Origin: Bacteroidota bacterium
GTDB taxonomy: Bacteria; Bacteroidota; Ignavibacteria; Kryptoniales; JAKASW01
Reading direction: 5' to 3'
Assembly (NCBI GenBank): GCA_021825585.1
Contig: JAKAGT010000013.1
Span: 62,001 to 126,000, forward strand
Length of the DNA stretch: 64,000 nt
The position numbers and the translations under genes are program-made. The notes below the pieces were generated by a model. That model was given only the letters and a program-made list of their open reading frames with translations. It was not told the DNA's origin and ran no database searches. Every line of letters starts with the position of its first letter. Position 1 is the first letter of the stretch. This document shows, piece after piece, positions 1 to 8,403 of the stretch.

Positions 1-18
1 CCATCTTGTCAGTGCCAT
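1..18 (-). CDS. Start of a gene running off the left edge, possibly Hsp20-type small heat-shock protein
   Basis: Only six codons (MALTRW) are inside the window, read leftward from position 18. They follow a strong ribosome binding site (AAGGAGG, about 7 nt upstream of the ATG), so the start looks real. The opening residues resemble the start of many Hsp20/alpha-crystallin proteins (MALxRWEPF), but six residues cannot prove identity. The 213 bp between this start and the next gene hold no other recognisable feature. Confidence 0.35.
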
Positions 19-231
19 AATCTATTCCTCCTTTTTTGTTTTCAGTTGAACTATAGATCAACCGTTGTGCCAACAAAAAAGGCTCGAAACACACTTCCGT
101 GAAGGACTTCGCACCTTCCGGAAAACCCTTCGGACAAATCGAAGAAATAACACGTCATAATCAGAAAAATCTCCGCCTGTAAGATGTCAAATTGTCAGGA
201 CGGGATCAAACGAGGAGAACAAATCACCTCT

Positions 232-855
232 TCATAGTCCGATAGATTCCATAATCGACCGGGCGACCAGCTTATTCCCTCCGTCATTCAGATGAACACC
301 ATCTATGGTAAGAATGTTCTCACGGACATTATCCTGATTATTCAATCGAAGGTAGGCGACGAATATCTTATGCAGGTCGCACAAGGAGACTCCTGTTTCC
401 TTTGCTATCTCCCGGCTTATCCCCGAGTATTCGTCGAGCATCGTGTCCTGCGGATTCCCGCCATTATGTTTCTCGCCGATCACGCTCGGCGTGCATAAAA
501 TAACGGCCGCCCCCGTGGCACGTACACGCGAAACGACGTCCCTCAACCCCGCTTCATAAACATCTTTCGGAGTCCCGCCCAACCCCGGCGACGCAAAATG
601 CCAGACATCGTTTATCCCGATATATACGACGACAACGGTTGGTTTCTTGGAAAGTACATCGCGGTCCAATCTGGCTTGAAGATCCGTGACCTTGTTCCCG
701 CTTATTCCTGCATTGATCACAGCGGGCGCATGCTCACCATATTTCGCCCTCAGTGAATCGGTCACGATCGTAACATAACCGCGGGGACCGCCTCCCTGCT
801 CCGTGATAGAGTCACCGAGAAATATGATCTTATCCCTTGGGCCAAGTGCTTTCAT
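232..855 (-). CDS. SGNH/GDSL-family hydrolase
   Basis: A 207-residue protein with the full SGNH block pattern: GDS with the nucleophile Ser16, the Gly of block II near residue 50 (NAGISGN), Asn82 in GIND, and the Asp185/His188 pair in DGVH. The family acts as esterases, lipases or carbohydrate deacetylases. The substrate cannot be told from sequence. No signal peptide is evident, so it is probably cytoplasmic. Its length matches a stand-alone single-domain SGNH enzyme. It lies downstream of the DUF362 gene on the same strand with a gap of about 190 bp. Confidence 0.85.
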   Translation of the reverse strand: MKALGPRDKIIFLGDSITEQGGGPRGYVTIVTDSLRAKYGEHAPAVINAGISGNKVTDLQARLDRDVLSKKPTVVVVYIGINDVWHFASPGLGGTPKDVYEAGLRDVVSRVRATGAAVILCTPSVIGEKHNGGNPQDTMLDEYSGISREIAKETGVSLCDLHKIFVAYLRLNNQDNVRENILTIDGVHLNDGGNKLVARSIMESIGL

Positions 856-1043
856 TAAAGATTCTCCATGTCTGAAAGGGAGCTACGGATTGAATACTAT
901 TCCGCTTGAGTCGACAGCAGGTTTTTTCGTCCGACAAATTGATCCGTCAATCTCTTCGCCGGTTCTGCTGGAAATAAGACGGAGCAAGAACGGGGAATCA
1001 ACAGGAACGAACCGGCGGGAGAATCCAGACTTTAAGAAGTCCA

Positions 1044-2132
1044 TCAAGCTTCGGGGTAACTCGTGAAGAGCTTGCCCCACTTCGTTCTCTTCCGGACTCC
1101 GGCCTGTATCCTCTTGCCCTTTGTCGGCCACCACAAGAAGTCATGATAGAAAAAACTGCCGAACACGAACGCGTAGACGAGAGGCGTCCTGAAAAAGAGC
1201 TTCTGAAATATCCTCATAGGAGAGAACCACAAGACGTCTCCTACCCGGCTGGCGGCATTATCGCCGACAAAGAAATGCAGGTTGACGCCTCTTATGTCTT
1301 CTCCAACGATCTCGATCCGGCTCGGATCACCCATACCGAGTCCCGCCTCATGAGCGAGTCTGATATATTTAATTGACAAAGGATCAAAGCCCATCATTTT
1401 TGCGGAAACCGCGTCTATCGCAACCTGGTCTGCGGAAGCGAGTATAAAATCGGTCTCCACGGGTATCATCGTCCGCGGACCCGGACCGTTGCCCGCCACT
1501 GTTCCGTCCATGACGGCAAATATTCCCGGGTGAATTTCTTTCTGTATGGCGAGTAAATCGACGAGTGTCTCATGAATCCATGAATGCGCATAGTGGCGCC
1601 TGCTGTTCAGCAATCCTCCGAAAGCATTCTTCATCGCGCCCGTCGTAGTTGTATAGATGTGCGTCTTCATCGTCGGCAGGTGGACGATGTTCTTTCCGAT
1701 GAAATATTCCGGGACATCGATCCCATCAGGGAAAATCTTATCAAGCGCGAAGAGCCTGGTTTGAGGTGCATAACGGACCCACTTGATTTCCTCAGGCAGG
1801 AAGTTGTTCTTTTCTTCTACGTTGTATTTCCTATATACCGGAATCAGGCGATTCAGCTTCTCACCTTTTTCGGAATCGGTGACAACCGTGTTGTTATGTA
1901 CCGCGACGAGCTCTCTGAAACCCGCCCCCCTCAACGATCGAATAGTTCCCTCCAGCTGCCATGGAGTCGTGTTGGCAGAAAGATACGGGAAATGCCAGCT
2001 GATGTTGTCTTTAAGAATGATAGTTGCGCCCGGATCGAGTGCCTCCCTAACACCGGCCATGTCGAGGAGTTTTCCGTAGTCTTCAAGGACTGAATCCGGT
2101 TTCGTCTTGATAACAGCAACTCTAGATTTCAT
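1044..2132 (-). CDS. DUF362 domain-containing protein
   Basis: A 362-residue protein of the DUF362 family, recognised from the N-terminal layout (VAVIKTKPDSVLEDY, then ATIILKDNISW), the central LPTMKTHIYTTTTGAMKN segment and the later LASADQVAIDAVSAKMMGFDP segment. DUF362 proteins are often fused to ferredoxin domains, but no Cys cluster is present here. Two hydrophobic aromatic stretches near residues 310-340 could associate with membrane. The biochemical role of the family is unknown, and neither neighbour pins it down. Confidence 0.8.
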   Translation of the reverse strand: MKSRVAVIKTKPDSVLEDYGKLLDMAGVREALDPGATIILKDNISWHFPYLSANTTPWQLEGTIRSLRGAGFRELVAVHNNTVVTDSEKGEKLNRLIPVYRKYNVEEKNNFLPEEIKWVRYAPQTRLFALDKIFPDGIDVPEYFIGKNIVHLPTMKTHIYTTTTGAMKNAFGGLLNSRRHYAHSWIHETLVDLLAIQKEIHPGIFAVMDGTVAGNGPGPRTMIPVETDFILASADQVAIDAVSAKMMGFDPLSIKYIRLAHEAGLGMGDPSRIEIVGEDIRGVNLHFFVGDNAASRVGDVLWFSPMRIFQKLFFRTPLVYAFVFGSFFYHDFLWWPTKGKRIQAGVRKRTKWGKLFTSYPEA

Positions 2133-2527
2133 AAAGGCAGTATTAAAATAACTCTGGCCTCGCCGTCATTCAACCCGCAGCTGTTTCAAACGACTAATAT
2201 CATAGTTATAACCGGCGAGCTGCCGTTATTAAAGGAGTACATGCGTGATTCTTGACTGGGCTATGTACATTAGCGATATTTCACAAAACGGAACTCCTGC
2301 ACTTTACGCGGAAACGTGTCGGTTTTTCATATAGATAGAGCACAAGTCCAAATCCGTCCAGATCATTGGTATGAACCTCGGGGCAAGCCCCGAACTCTGT
2401 TCCGCCGCAAGCGGCGGGGAATCAGACCCGAGCCTCTCGTCCGCCGAAGTCCGCCTCGGCGGACGAAGGCGGATTGAACACTGCAGAGAACTAAAAGGTC
2501 AATCTGAACAACAGAAAAGGTGGAAAG
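2133..2527. other. Intergenic region with a run of GC-rich hairpins
   Basis: No gene was found in these 395 bp between two divergent genes. From about 2374 to 2476 there are three consecutive perfect or near-perfect palindromes: TCGGGGCAAGCCCCGA, CCGCCGCAAGCGGCGG and a longer one built on GTCCGCC/GGCGGAC. The gCAAGc loops resemble the small hairpins found in the CRISPR array and near position 9840, which suggests REP-type dispersed elements and not a promoter. They lie in the 5' leader of the radical SAM gene, so an effect on its mRNA is possible. Confidence 0.55.
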
Positions 2528-3814
2528 ATGGAAGAACCCTTCTTCAATATCGAATCGCTGTACAGGTTACCATGGACTATGCCGGACAATGGCATAACAT
2601 GGCTAGAGCCGACGGCGCAGTGCAACTTGAATTGCTACGGCTGTTACAGAAAGAACATCAAAAACTCCCATAAGCCGCTGGAAGAGGTGAAACATGAGCT
2701 GGATTTCTTCCAGAAAATGAGGAAGACCGACTGCATCTCCATCGCGGGTGGCGACCCGCTTCTCTATCCCGACATTATCGAGCTTGTTGCGGATATAAAG
2801 CGCCGCGGCTTGAAGCCTATCATCAATACAAACGGTATCGCGCTCACTAAAGAATTTCTTCATAATCTGAAAGAGGCGGGAGTTTTCGGATTTACGTTTC
2901 ATATCGACAGCAAACAAGGCAGAGGCCGCGAGAAAGAGTGGCTCGGGAAAAACGAAATTGAGCTTAACGAGTTGAGGCTGCATTATGCCGAAATGCTCGC
3001 TGCTGAAGGAGGAATAGCGTGCTCCTTCAATTCAACAGTGTATGAAGATACTCTTCACTATGTCCCCGAGCTGGTGAAATGGGCGCAGCAGCACATCGAC
3101 ATCGTCCACACCATGGTCTTCATACTCTTCCGCTACATTACCCCGGACACGCCGTATAATTTCTTCGCCGGGGACAGGCAGGTCTCATTCGACGATATTC
3201 ATTACCACTCAGACAGACAAGAGGTTACGGACCTGATGGCACCTGATGTCGTTCAAGTAATACGCGAGGAATATCCGGACTTCATGCCTGCGGCTTATCT
3301 GAACGGGACTTACAGACCCGATCATTATAAGTGGCTGCTGACCGAAAGGATCGGCACGAAGAAGAAGATCTTCGGCTATGCCGGCAAGCGGTTCCTCGAA
3401 CTCGTGATGACTTCATATCATTACGTGAAAGACAGGTACATTTCTTATGCGTCGCCGAAGGCGCTGGGAATGGGGAGGACCACTTTGTTCAGTACCTGGG
3501 CGTTCGACACTGGAATTCGCAAGGCGCTGAAGAACTACCTGAAATTCATCGCGGTAAATCCGTTCAGGCTGTTCAGGAAAGTACACATACAGTCCATAAT
3601 GATAATACAGCCCGTGGACCTGATGCCGAACGGCGACCAGAGCATGTGCGACGGATGCCCCGACATCACTTACTGGAAAGACGACAAGGGAAGAGAGCAG
3701 CTTGTCTGGTCCTGCAGGCTTGAAGAGCCGATGAAATACGGCGACTTCCTGAGAATGGTGCCGAAGAATGAGGTCGAGTTGAAACACGAACAGGAAAAAG
3801 AGCTCGTCAAATAA
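2528..3814 (+). CDS. Radical SAM protein
   Basis: A 428-residue protein with the radical SAM cluster motif C32-x3-C36-x2-C39 (CNLNCYGC), followed by the GGDPLL motif that contacts SAM near residue 75. A C-terminal Cys group (CDGCPDITYW, then a further Cys in VWSCRLEEP) could bind an auxiliary cluster. The start is supported by AAAAGGTGG upstream. The reaction is not predictable. The family builds a 5'-deoxyadenosyl radical for difficult modifications. It is a single gene ended by its own terminator. Confidence 0.85.
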   Translation: MEEPFFNIESLYRLPWTMPDNGITWLEPTAQCNLNCYGCYRKNIKNSHKPLEEVKHELDFFQKMRKTDCISIAGGDPLLYPDIIELVADIKRRGLKPIINTNGIALTKEFLHNLKEAGVFGFTFHIDSKQGRGREKEWLGKNEIELNELRLHYAEMLAAEGGIACSFNSTVYEDTLHYVPELVKWAQQHIDIVHTMVFILFRYITPDTPYNFFAGDRQVSFDDIHYHSDRQEVTDLMAPDVVQVIREEYPDFMPAAYLNGTYRPDHYKWLLTERIGTKKKIFGYAGKRFLELVMTSYHYVKDRYISYASPKALGMGRTTLFSTWAFDTGIRKALKNYLKFIAVNPFRLFRKVHIQSIMIIQPVDLMPNGDQSMCDGCPDITYWKDDKGREQLVWSCRLEEPMKYGDFLRMVPKNEVELKHEQEKELVK

Positions 3815-3852
3815 GCTGAGCCTCCAAACAGATTTCAGTATCCCGGCTGAAC

Positions 3853-3882
3853 AAAAAGGGCGGACTTATGTCCGCCCTTTTT
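3853..3882 (+). terminator. Rho-independent terminator
   Basis: An 11-bp stem (AAAAGGGCGGA / TCCGCCCTTTT) with a 6-nt loop runs into a T-rich tail, 38 bp after the radical SAM stop codon. The flanking A and T runs make it work in both directions. Confidence 0.85.
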
Positions 3883-3996
3883 AATACCCCGCACATTAAC
3901 CGTGAGCGTAAGATGATGACTGCCGGCAGATTCCCTTATCCCAAGAGGTTTGAATGAACTGCCTGCAAAAGAACCTTTGTTTACCCGGTTGTATCT

Positions 3997-4077
3997 TCAT
4001 GGACCACCGATGGCCCGGGCGCCGAATCCCACAACGGTTAACTCGGGACCGTTGTTACCCAACTTTCTGGTTCTCAT
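3997..4077 (-). pseudogene. Remnant of an aldo/keto reductase 5' end
   Basis: After an AGGAG-like site, 26 codons read MRTRKLGNNGPELTVVGFGA and then RAIGGP, ending at TGA where aldo/keto reductases continue with Trp (GFGAxAIGGPW). The opening matches the beta-1 strand and first loop of aldo/keto reductases. The rest of the gene is missing, as the next 115 bp lead into the radical SAM terminator. The open frame continues upstream without a stop for about 37 further codons of unknown origin, so this may be a fusion remnant. The rest of 3885-4346 holds no intact gene. Confidence 0.5.
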
Positions 4078-4346
4078 TATTACTCCTCTGGCAATCTCGA
4101 TTTGTCCTTCACCATATAGCTGAAGAGACATAAGAGTCCAGGACCAGGTACCATCTGAGAGCGACATGGGAAGCTCAAGAAGTCCGGGATTTTTCTTAGG
4201 CAGCCTCCTTCAGGAGCAGAGAATACGCAGCAAACGCCTCGGCTGCCCGTGTTAAGCGGCCTTTCTCTCTTGCGTTATACTGGGTTGAGTGTTATAATGA
4301 AAGAACATCAGATAGAGTCCACACCGTCAACATTTCTTTCAGTAGA

Positions 4347-4931
4347 ATGGAACAGATTCAAACGAAGCACAAAATTTTCGAAAAGGAAATGTTGCCGCAT
4401 ATGGCGGCACTCTACAATTTTGCACTCAGGATGACCGGGGCTCCCGACGACGCGAAAGACCTTGTCCAGGAAACTTACATGAAGGCGTACAGGTTCTTCG
4501 ACAAGTATTCACAGGGAACGAATGCCAAAGCATGGTTGTTCCGAATAATGAAGAACTCGTATATCAATCGTTATCGCAAGGAGTCGAAAGAACCCGACAA
4601 GATTGATTACGACGACATAAAAGATTTTTATGCGAGTGTCAAGGCTTCATCAGCAGACACGAATGATCTGCAAGAGAAGATATTCGGAAATCTGTTTGAG
4701 GATGAGGTAGCGAATGCGTTGCAGGAGCTTCCTGAAGACTTCAGGACGGTGGTGATACTATGCGACATCGAGGGATATACCTACGAGGAGATCGCAGACT
4801 TCATCGAAATTCCCATCGGCACCGTAAGATCACGGCTTCACCGCGGCAGGAAAATGCTGCGTTCGATGCTTAGGGATTATGCACTGACGCGCGGCTTCAA
4901 AGACGCCGATGATGAGACAGGCGATGATTGA
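4347..4931 (+). CDS. ECF-type RNA polymerase sigma factor
   Basis: A 194-residue sigma-70 family protein. Region 2 is seen in DDAKDLVQETYMKAYRFF, which recognises the -10 element. Region 4 is seen in YEEIADFIEIPIGTVRSR, the helix-turn-helix for the -35 element. Only regions 2 and 4 are present, the ECF architecture. A short acidic tail (DADDETGDD) follows. The gene lies 15 bp before its presumed anti-sigma factor and forms a three-gene operon with it and a thioredoxin-like lipoprotein. Confidence 0.93.
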   Translation: MEQIQTKHKIFEKEMLPHMAALYNFALRMTGAPDDAKDLVQETYMKAYRFFDKYSQGTNAKAWLFRIMKNSYINRYRKESKEPDKIDYDDIKDFYASVKASSADTNDLQEKIFGNLFEDEVANALQELPEDFRTVVILCDIEGYTYEEIADFIEIPIGTVRSRLHRGRKMLRSMLRDYALTRGFKDADDETGDD

Positions 4932-4946
4932 GTGTAAAAGGAGTTG

Positions 4947-5816
4947 ATGACGGTGGATTGCAGGGAGTCACACGAGCTGATGAGCGGTGCAGTCGACAAC
5001 GAGTTGTCAAAGGAAGAGGCTTCCGAGTTTTACGATCACATAGAGATCTGTGGCAGCTGCAAAGACGAATTTGATCTCGAGAGGTTGACCAAGTCTTACA
5101 TCAGGAAGAAAATAACCTTCGTTGACGTTCCGCTGGATGTTGAATCGGCAATTATTGAACAGATAACCTCGTACGGCGGGGCAGAACTGCGCCAGGGATT
5201 TTTTCCCCGTTTTTTTAGCAGCAATCTCCTCCAGCCGACGTTTGCAGTTCTCCTGGTTGTCTTGATGGCTGTCGTTCTCGTCTTTGTGAACCGGGATAAC
5301 GTAGTCATGCCCGCCCCACCTGTAGAGTCGATCGGGAATGCCCAAACCTCTGACGTACAGGACGTCCTGACATTAGCAGAGGATGATTTCCAAAACGTAC
5401 TGGACGGGACATTCAAACCACAAATTACGACTGAGCACACGGCAGACGTGGCGGAGTTCATCAATCGGAATACCGGGTATAATATTACCGTCCCGGAAGT
5501 GCCAAGAGCCGAATGGATCGGCGGAAGTGTTTCGACGTTCAATGGAGTCAAGATAGCCCACCTGGTATATAAGGTGGGAGAGTCATACATCTACATATAT
5601 AGCTTCCCCAAGGGTTTTGCAAAATCAAAGAAGATTTTTCTTCCACACGCATGCAAGAGGGTGATGGAAAGCAAGAAATGGTTTTGGGAATTGGATTCGA
5701 ACGGCGATACTCAAGCGGTTTGGTGTTCGGGCGATCACGTTTACATTGCGACGGCGAACGTCGGGAAGAGAGACCTCGGCACTGCCCTTCAACAAAAACA
5801 GGAAACGGGACCGTGA
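4947..5816 (+). CDS. Membrane-anchored zinc-finger anti-sigma factor
   Basis: An N-terminal anti-sigma zinc finger (H31-x3-C35-x2-C38, in DHIEICGSCKDEF) is followed by one membrane segment (AVLLVVLMAVVLVFV, around residues 105-120) and a large extracytoplasmic domain of about 170 residues. The zinc domain would hold the preceding sigma factor, and the outer domain would sense the signal. Start choice is open: TTG at 4944, ATG at 4947 or GTG at 4953 all follow AAAAGGAG. The outer domain resembles anti-sigma C-terminal domains of unknown ligand. Its stop overlaps the next start. Confidence 0.85.
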   Translation: MTVDCRESHELMSGAVDNELSKEEASEFYDHIEICGSCKDEFDLERLTKSYIRKKITFVDVPLDVESAIIEQITSYGGAELRQGFFPRFFSSNLLQPTFAVLLVVLMAVVLVFVNRDNVVMPAPPVESIGNAQTSDVQDVLTLAEDDFQNVLDGTFKPQITTEHTADVAEFINRNTGYNITVPEVPRAEWIGGSVSTFNGVKIAHLVYKVGESYIYIYSFPKGFAKSKKIFLPHACKRVMESKKWFWELDSNGDTQAVWCSGDHVYIATANVGKRDLGTALQQKQETGP

Positions 5817-6394
5817 AATACTTCCTCATGCTCGCGGCAATCGCCGCCCTAAGTTCGTGCAGCAAACCACCGGCAAAGGATCCGCCGGCGACCGCAAAGT
5901 CAGTTTCTTCCATGACGTCCAAGGTTGATCATGCGGACAACATATCGATGGAAGCCGGAGTGAGACCGTCACCCGAAGGAATGGCGGCGGATTTCTCATG
6001 GTACAACCGCGAAGGCAAGAAGGTCTCTCTCTCGGACTTCAGGGGAAAAACTGTGCTGATAAACTTCTGGGCAACCTGGTGCGGACCATGCAAAGCAGAG
6101 CTTCCCGATATCGAAGCCATAAGCAACGAGTACGCCTCAAAGGGGCTTGTTGTGATAGGTGTTTCGGAAGACGAGGGAAGTAATCTCGTCGGCAAACTCA
6201 AGAGTTTTGCGTCGCAACACGGCCTGACATACCAGATTGTCATTGATGACAACAGCATCGCAGATGCCTACGGAAACATCAATGCGATACCTACCTCGTT
6301 TCTCGTCGGGAAAAAAGGAGAGATTCTCAAGTCGTGGGTCGGAGAGAAGGACAAATCTTACTTCGAATCAACGCTTGGGAAGTATTTGCACTAA
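5813..6394 (+). CDS. TlpA/ResA-like thioredoxin lipoprotein
   Basis: A GTG start overlaps the anti-sigma stop (GTGA), giving 193 residues that open with a lipoprotein signal (LMLAAIAALSSC, lipid Cys16). The thioredoxin fold carries the redox motif WCGPC (Cys90, Cys93), the TlpA-type FATW-like context (INFWATWCGPC) and the cis-Pro segment AIPTSF. It should act as a membrane-tethered thiol-disulfide reductase outside the cytoplasm. Translational coupling to an anti-sigma factor suggests that the sigma regulon responds to envelope redox state, which is inference. Confidence 0.9.
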   Translation: MKYFLMLAAIAALSSCSKPPAKDPPATAKSVSSMTSKVDHADNISMEAGVRPSPEGMAADFSWYNREGKKVSLSDFRGKTVLINFWATWCGPCKAELPDIEAISNEYASKGLVVIGVSEDEGSNLVGKLKSFASQHGLTYQIVIDDNSIADAYGNINAIPTSFLVGKKGEILKSWVGEKDKSYFESTLGKYLH

Positions 6395-6494
6395 TTCGTG
6401 AGCCACACCCCGCCCACCAGGTCTCAACACCCGTCAACATCTCATTAGACGTAGAATTTCGAAGCACTCCTGACATTCGGGGTTACCTGAAGGA

Positions 6495-6570
6495 TGGTAG
6501 CGCTAACGGGAGTCGAACCCGTGTTTTCGCCTTGAGAGGGCGACGTCCTAGGCCACTAGACGATAGCGCC
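6495..6570 (-). tRNA. tRNA-Glu (CTC anticodon)
   Basis: Reading the minus strand, the acceptor GGCGCTA pairs with TAGCGCT, the anticodon stem TCGCC/GGCGA holds the loop CTCTCAA (anticodon CTC), and the T-loop is GGTTCGACTCC. The 3' CCA is encoded in the genome. Confidence 0.9.
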
Positions 6571-6660
6571 GTGGCATTTCGAATTTCGAATGTCGGATTT
6601 GGGGCTCTTGTGTTGGCAGGACTGTTCTAAATCCGCAATTCGCAATCCACAATTGAAGAG
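6571..6660. repeat. Short dispersed AT-rich repeat between two tRNA genes
   Basis: The spacer carries the pattern ATTTCGAATTTCGAATGTCGG followed later by its loose inverse (AAATCCGCAATTCGCAATCC). Similar 'AATTCCAAATCC' text is present at 26647-26785. It looks like a dispersed, self-complementary intergenic repeat, not a gene. Confidence 0.45.
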
Positions 6661-6733
6661 CTGCCCGGCAAGGGCTCGAACCTTGACTTTCCTGATCCAG
6701 AGTCAGGCGTGTTGCCAGTTACACCACCGGGCA
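6661..6733 (-). tRNA. tRNA-Gln (CTG anticodon)
   Basis: Acceptor TGCCCGG pairs with CCGGGCA. Anticodon stem CCTGA/TCAGG encloses CTCTGGA (anticodon CTG). The T-arm is AAGGTTCGAGCCCTT. CCA is not encoded, unlike the neighbouring tRNA-Glu. Confidence 0.9.
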
Positions 6734-7116
6734 ATAGTCGCTTCCAACGTTTTCAAAGCACATGCGCATCAAGCGTATGGTCTTACCTTGAGTATAAATT
6801 TAATTACCGCAAGCCAATTTCCCAAGTGATCCTTAATAGAAATGGGTTTAAACTCTTTGCTGGCTTATCATCGTTCCTTCCTATCCGATGGAAGTAACAT
6901 CTACGGTATTTAGAAATCGTTTGGCATAGATGTTAGACGAGGCAACCGGCCGGAATCAGAAATTTGCGCGGAGCCTGCGGCAAACAGTATTGCTAACACC
7001 GTCGCGGCTTGACCGACTTGCTGAGAAATTCCTTCCGACTTGTAATTTCCCGATCAAGTTGAATGCAGCCTCGGATTCAGCCAGGAAGTTTTCCCTCCTT
7101 ATTGAAGGAGATGAAC
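6734..7116. other. Intergenic region without recognisable gene
   Basis: These 383 bp between tRNA-Gln and the end of the GMC oxidoreductase gene hold only open frames antisense to, or trailing from, the neighbours. I see no terminator, RNA gene or repeat that I can support. Confidence 0.4.
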
Positions 7117-8403
7117 TCAAGCCAACGCCAGGCATTTCCTGCTCACCCGCTTTGCCATCGCCATTATTGTCAGTATCGGCGGGTTGCCAAGCGACTCGGG
7201 AAACAGTGTGGAGTCGGCAACATACACGTTTTCCGGAAGGACATCGTTGTGGAAAGTCCCGGATTCCTTACCGGTCAGCGGGAGCATGCCGCCGGGATGT
7301 CCCGCATTGAGGGTGCCGGGAAATATCTCTTCATCCCTGCATCCCAGACCACGTAGGATTTCTCCGCAGAGCTCTGCGCCTTCTCTCAATCTGTCAAGGT
7401 CTGACTCGGTCAAAGACTTGTTTATCTTCCGCCCAACGACTTCGCCGGAATTCGAATCGGCGAGCTTGATCATAAGGCTATAAATGTCTTTCGCCCGGTA
7501 CTTCCAATTCCTGTTGAAGAAATAACTCAGAAAGTCGAAATAAGGTGACAGTATGAAATGTTCCTTCTGCACTATGAAAGGCATGGGGATCTCTCTGTCC
7601 TGCAGAGAGCCTTCCCATTTAGCGGCGACGCACAGGACCGGATCGACGAAGAGCCTCGGCTGGCATTCTATGCCCGAATTGCGCAGAATGGCGGGCGTAC
7701 CAAATCCACCTGCCGCAAGAACTATCAGATCCGCGGGATAAAAACCTGATCCCAGACCGCCCGCAATCTCGACTCCGATTGCACTGCCGTCATGTATCAC
7801 CACTTTCTTCACACTGCACCCGGAGACTATCTTCGCACCCCCCTCAACCGCCTTGTCGAGAAACACGCGGCTGTCCCACTTCGCGCCCCGCTGACAACCA
7901 AACACACATCTCCCGCATCCGGCACACCGGCTACGGTACGCCATCTTCTGCGTCGGCACCGGTTGCAAACCCATTTGAGAACACAGCTCGAACGCCTGCT
8001 GCGTGTGCGCGTGCCAGTGTCTCTGATGGTCGGAGGATATCGGCACCTCTTCAAAAAGCTCCTTGAATTCCTGATCTAAATTGATCCCCAGTGCTCTCAG
8101 CGCCTCGTCTTTCCGGATGGCATTGGCCGTGCAGATTGTCGTCGTGCCGCCGGTCCCGACCCCGTTAACCATCATCACATCCCCGCTCGATTTTCTGACT
8201 CTCATCGCCGGGAAGAGGAGTCGCACCAGACGAGCATCCACCATCAGCGCCGACTTTTTCATGATTTCCATATTGCGGAGCTCCACCGTAAAAGGACGGA
8301 ATGGCCTTCCCTCCTCGAGCACCGTCACTTCGAAACTTCCCTGCAGCTCTTTCGCCACGGTGGCTCCTCCGGCGCCGCTCCCGACCACAACGGCTTTCTT
8401 CAT
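7117..8403 (-). CDS. GMC-family FAD-dependent oxidoreductase
   Basis: The start is ATG at 8403, overlapping the upstream radical SAM stop as ATGA. The 428-residue protein begins with a dinucleotide-binding loop (VVGSGAGGATVA, residues 6-17). It has the GMC signature region (NGVGTGGTTTICTANA), a Cys-rich segment CAGCGRCVFGC typical of some GMC members, and a C-terminal FAD/active-site region (NVYVADSTLFPESLGNPP). GMC enzymes oxidise alcohols. Coupling with a radical SAM enzyme suggests a two-step modification of a shared substrate. Confidence 0.85.
   Translation of the reverse strand: MKKAVVVGSGAGGATVAKELQGSFEVTVLEEGRPFRPFTVELRNMEIMKKSALMVDARLVRLLFPAMRVRKSSGDVMMVNGVGTGGTTTICTANAIRKDEALRALGINLDQEFKELFEEVPISSDHQRHWHAHTQQAFELCSQMGLQPVPTQKMAYRSRCAGCGRCVFGCQRGAKWDSRVFLDKAVEGGAKIVSGCSVKKVVIHDGSAIGVEIAGGLGSGFYPADLIVLAAGGFGTPAILRNSGIECQPRLFVDPVLCVAAKWEGSLQDREIPMPFIVQKEHFILSPYFDFLSYFFNRNWKYRAKDIYSLMIKLADSNSGEVVGRKINKSLTESDLDRLREGAELCGEILRGLGCRDEEIFPGTLNAGHPGGMLPLTGKESGTFHNDVLPENVYVADSTLFPESLGNPPILTIMAMAKRVSRKCLALA

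Noticed and set aside
883-1134. A small minus-strand gene between the SGNH and DUF362 genes
   Set aside because: It overlaps the end of the DUF362 gene in another frame and has no recognisable features.
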